From the NCBI RefSeq assembly GCF_008801575.1, contig NZ_VZPL01000021.1:1-64000 (forward strand): a stretch of DNA of 64,000 bases, in the 5' to 3' direction. Under the pieces are notes generated by a model, which saw nothing but the letters and a program-made list of their open reading frames with translations, was not told the DNA's origin and searched no databases. How positions within the stretch are numbered: the stretch's first letter is position 1; each line of letters starts with the position of its first letter. Source of the stretch: Xanthomonas cissicola (GTDB lineage: Bacteria; Pseudomonadota; Gammaproteobacteria; Xanthomonadales; Xanthomonadaceae). This document shows, piece by piece, positions 62,120-64,000 of this stretch. The position numbers and the translations under genes were made by a program.

Positions 62120-63625
62120 ATGGCCTCGTTCCTGCTCGGCAAAGGCGTCACCGACGACATCCCGGTTGTGCTGGAAGCCCGCTTCGGCAATCGCCACGGG
62201 CTGGTGGCCGGCGCCACCGGCACCGGCAAGACCGTGACCCTGATGACCCTGGCCGAAGGCTTCTCGCGGCTGGGCGTTCCGGTGTTCCTGGCCGATGTAA
62301 AAGGCGATGTCGCCGGCCTGGCCGTGGCCGGCGACGGGGCACCCGGCGTGCTGCAGCGCGCCAACGATACGGGCATGACCGACTACGCCCCAGCGGCTAA
62401 CCCGGTGGTGTTCTGGGACCTGTATGGCCAGCTCGGGCATCCGGTACGTACCACCGTCAGCGAGATGGGCCCCACCCTGCTCGCCAGGATTCTGGAGCTC
62501 AACGACACCCAGTCCGGCGTACTCGACATCGTGTTCAAGCTGGCCGACGACCGCGGCTTGCTGTTGCTGGACCTGGACGACCTGCGTGCACTGCTCGCGC
62601 TGGTGGTCCAAGAGCGCAAGGAGCTCTCCACCAGTTACGGACTGGTGTCCAGCCAATCGGTGGCCGCCATCCAGCGCGCCTTGCTGCGCTTGTCGCAGGA
62701 CGGCGGCGAACAGTTCTTCGGTGAACCCGCGCTGGAGCTGGCCGAACTGATGCGCGTCGCACCGGATGGCCGTGGCGTGATCGGCATCCTGGCTGCCAAC
62801 CAATTGGTGCTCAAGCCGAAGCTGTATTCCACCTTCCTGCTGTGGCTGCTGTCGGAACTGTTCGAACGCTTGCCCGAAGTGGGCGACCTGGAACAACCCA
62901 CACTGGTGTTCGTCTTCGACGAGGCGCACCTGCTGTTCGACGATGCGCCGGCGGCGCTGGTGCAGCGCATCGAACAGGTGGTGCGCCTGATCCGTTCCAA
63001 GGGCGTGGGCGTGTATTTCTGCTCGCAGTTTCCCGATGACATTCCCGACAATATCCTCGGCCAGCTCGGCAATCGCGTGCAGCACGCGCTGCGCGCCTAC
63101 ACGCCGCGCGACCAGAAGGCGGTGAAGACCGCCGCGCAGACCTTCGTCGGCAATCCCAAGCTCGATGTCGCCACCGCCATCTCCAGCCTGGGTACCGGCG
63201 AGGCGCTGGTATCGCCGCTGCAGGGCAAGGGCGTACCGGCGCCGGTGCAGCAGACATTGATCGCCCCGCCGCGTTGCCGTATGGGCGCCATCAGCGAGAC
63301 CGAACGCACGCAGGTGCGCGCCACCAGCCCGGTCGGCACCCGCTACGACACCGCGATCAATCGCCAATCGGCTGCCGAACTGCTGGCGCGCCGTGTCGAA
63401 CAGGTGGCCGAACACAACGCAGCACCACCTGCCCGCACTCGCGCAGACGACGACGCGCACGACAGCGGCTTCGGTCAGGCGGTCAAGGACGCGGTCTTCG
63501 GCACCAGCCGCCGCCAGGGCATGCTCGAAGCGATGGCCAAGCAGACCTCGCGCACGGTAGGCAACAAGATCGGGCAGCAGATCGTGCGCGGCATCTTCGG
63601 TAGCATTTTTGGTGGGAAGCGTTGA
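62120..63625 (+). CDS. HerA-like ATPase, DUF853 (YjgR family)
   Basis: A 501-residue FtsK/HerA-type ATPase. Walker A GATGTGKTVT (31-40); Walker B VFVFDEAHLLF; the arginine-finger-like RVQHALRAYTPRD. It lacks an obvious nuclease domain. E. coli YjgR is the likely orthologue; function unknown. ATG at 62120 (MASFLLGKGV); longer in-frame reading lacks conservation. Not next to a nuclease (NurA) or defence genes. Confidence 0.92.
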   Translation: MASFLLGKGVTDDIPVVLEARFGNRHGLVAGATGTGKTVTLMTLAEGFSRLGVPVFLADVKGDVAGLAVAGDGAPGVLQRANDTGMTDYAPAANPVVFWDLYGQLGHPVRTTVSEMGPTLLARILELNDTQSGVLDIVFKLADDRGLLLLDLDDLRALLALVVQERKELSTSYGLVSSQSVAAIQRALLRLSQDGGEQFFGEPALELAELMRVAPDGRGVIGILAANQLVLKPKLYSTFLLWLLSELFERLPEVGDLEQPTLVFVFDEAHLLFDDAPAALVQRIEQVVRLIRSKGVGVYFCSQFPDDIPDNILGQLGNRVQHALRAYTPRDQKAVKTAAQTFVGNPKLDVATAISSLGTGEALVSPLQGKGVPAPVQQTLIAPPRCRMGAISETERTQVRATSPVGTRYDTAINRQSAAELLARRVEQVAEHNAAPPARTRADDDAHDSGFGQAVKDAVFGTSRRQGMLEAMAKQTSRTVGNKIGQQIVRGIFGSIFGGKR

Positions 63626-63678
63626 TCGGCTTGATCATCGCCGCCGACACGTCTCGATGACACCGTCGCCCTGAAGGG

Positions 63679-64000
63679 CTACCGCGCGTTGGCGTGGACG
63701 GACTCCAACACACCATGCAACTTTGCGTACTGCAACAGCATGATGGTCTTGGCATCGGCGATCTCACCTGAGCCGATCATCGCCAATGCTGCATCCAGGG
63801 ACAGCTCCAGCACTTCGATCTCTTCGCCGTCTTCTTCGAGTCCACCGCCATCACCAACCTTGTCGGCGTCGAAGTATTCGCCGACGAAGAAGTACAGGCG
63901 TTCGGTGACCGAGCCAGGGCTCATGAAGGCCTCGAACACCTTGCGCACGTTGTCGATCCGGTAGCCGGTTTCCTCTTCGGTTTCCTTGCGGATGCAGGTC
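63679..64000 (-). CDS. Nudix hydrolase, NudK-like (5' part outside window)
   Basis: The right edge cuts the gene; 106 codons remain. The visible Nudix end reads RKETEEETGYRID; then VFEAFMSPGSVTERLYFFVGEY and GGGLEEDGEEIEVLEL, and DAKTIMLLQYAKL at the end, as in GDP-mannose pyrophosphatase NudK. ADP-ribose pyrophosphatase is an alternative. Confidence 0.88.
   Translation of the reverse strand, partial: TCIRKETEEETGYRIDNVRKVFEAFMSPGSVTERLYFFVGEYFDADKVGDGGGLEEDGEEIEVLELSLDAALAMIGSGEIADAKTIMLLQYAKLHGVLESVHANAR

Noticed and set aside
62120-63625. HerA-like ATPase as part of a phage-defence system
   Set aside because: No nuclease, Sir2 or other defence partner adjacent, and the sequence fits the widespread YjgR housekeeping family.

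Overview
The window is high-GC, densely packed bacterial chromosome in which gene starts often overlap the preceding stop (ATGA, GTGA, TGATG). The gene content, a complete 14-gene nuo operon, a metY-rimP-nusA-infB-rbfA-truB-rpsO-pnp cluster, an asd-fimV-truA-trpF-trpBA-accD neighbourhood, an Oar-type TonB-dependent receptor and REP elements beginning GTAGGAGC all point to a gammaproteobacterium of the Xanthomonas group. The genus is an inference from family knowledge; no search was run. I see no prophage, insertion sequence, CRISPR array or rRNA operon.

Layout. 1-3350: a large Oar-like TonB-dependent receptor on the minus strand, then about 620 bp without a recognisable gene. 3973-6329: a grxD-SDR-marC operon divergent from an iron superoxide dismutase; three adjacent proteins here carry substitutions at family-defining residues. 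6470-10442: purKE, a Trm112-like protein, nadC and a DUF2272 protein. 10450-20133: an interspersed repeat, then the translation/RNA operon (initiator tRNA, rimP, nusA, infB, rbfA, truB, rpsO, pnp) with several hairpin terminators. 20293-36600: nuoN to nuoA (complex I), tRNA-Leu(GAG), secG and tpiA, all on the minus strand.

36713-42060: an intact SDR, then a tightly overlapping four-gene operon: periplasmic cupredoxin, membrane GGDEF/EAL protein, DUF3034 outer-membrane-like protein and an exported truncated haemoglobin. This is the best candidate in the window for a poorly described system: metal/haem proteins outside the cytoplasm translated together with a c-di-GMP enzyme that has its own extracytoplasmic sensor. 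42270-49355: a 2-oxoglutarate/Fe(II) oxygenase, then trpB - small membrane ORFs - trpA - accD - glmM - a 29-residue membrane ORF, with a divergent TrpI-like LysR regulator. 49535-58270: trpF, truA, a VOC protein, fimV, asd, a 2-hydroxyacid dehydrogenase, aroC and prmB. 58351-64000: a SCO-type copper protein with psd, REP elements, an SLT/LysM transglycosylase, a HerA-like ATPase and a NudK-like Nudix gene cut by the right edge.

Most of the window is housekeeping. The unusual content lies in the c-di-GMP/haem/copper operon, the cluster of residue-altered redox proteins around 4.6-6.3 kb, a histidine-rich segment in NuoL, two very small membrane ORFs missed by length cut-offs, and the repeat/hairpin elements between operons.
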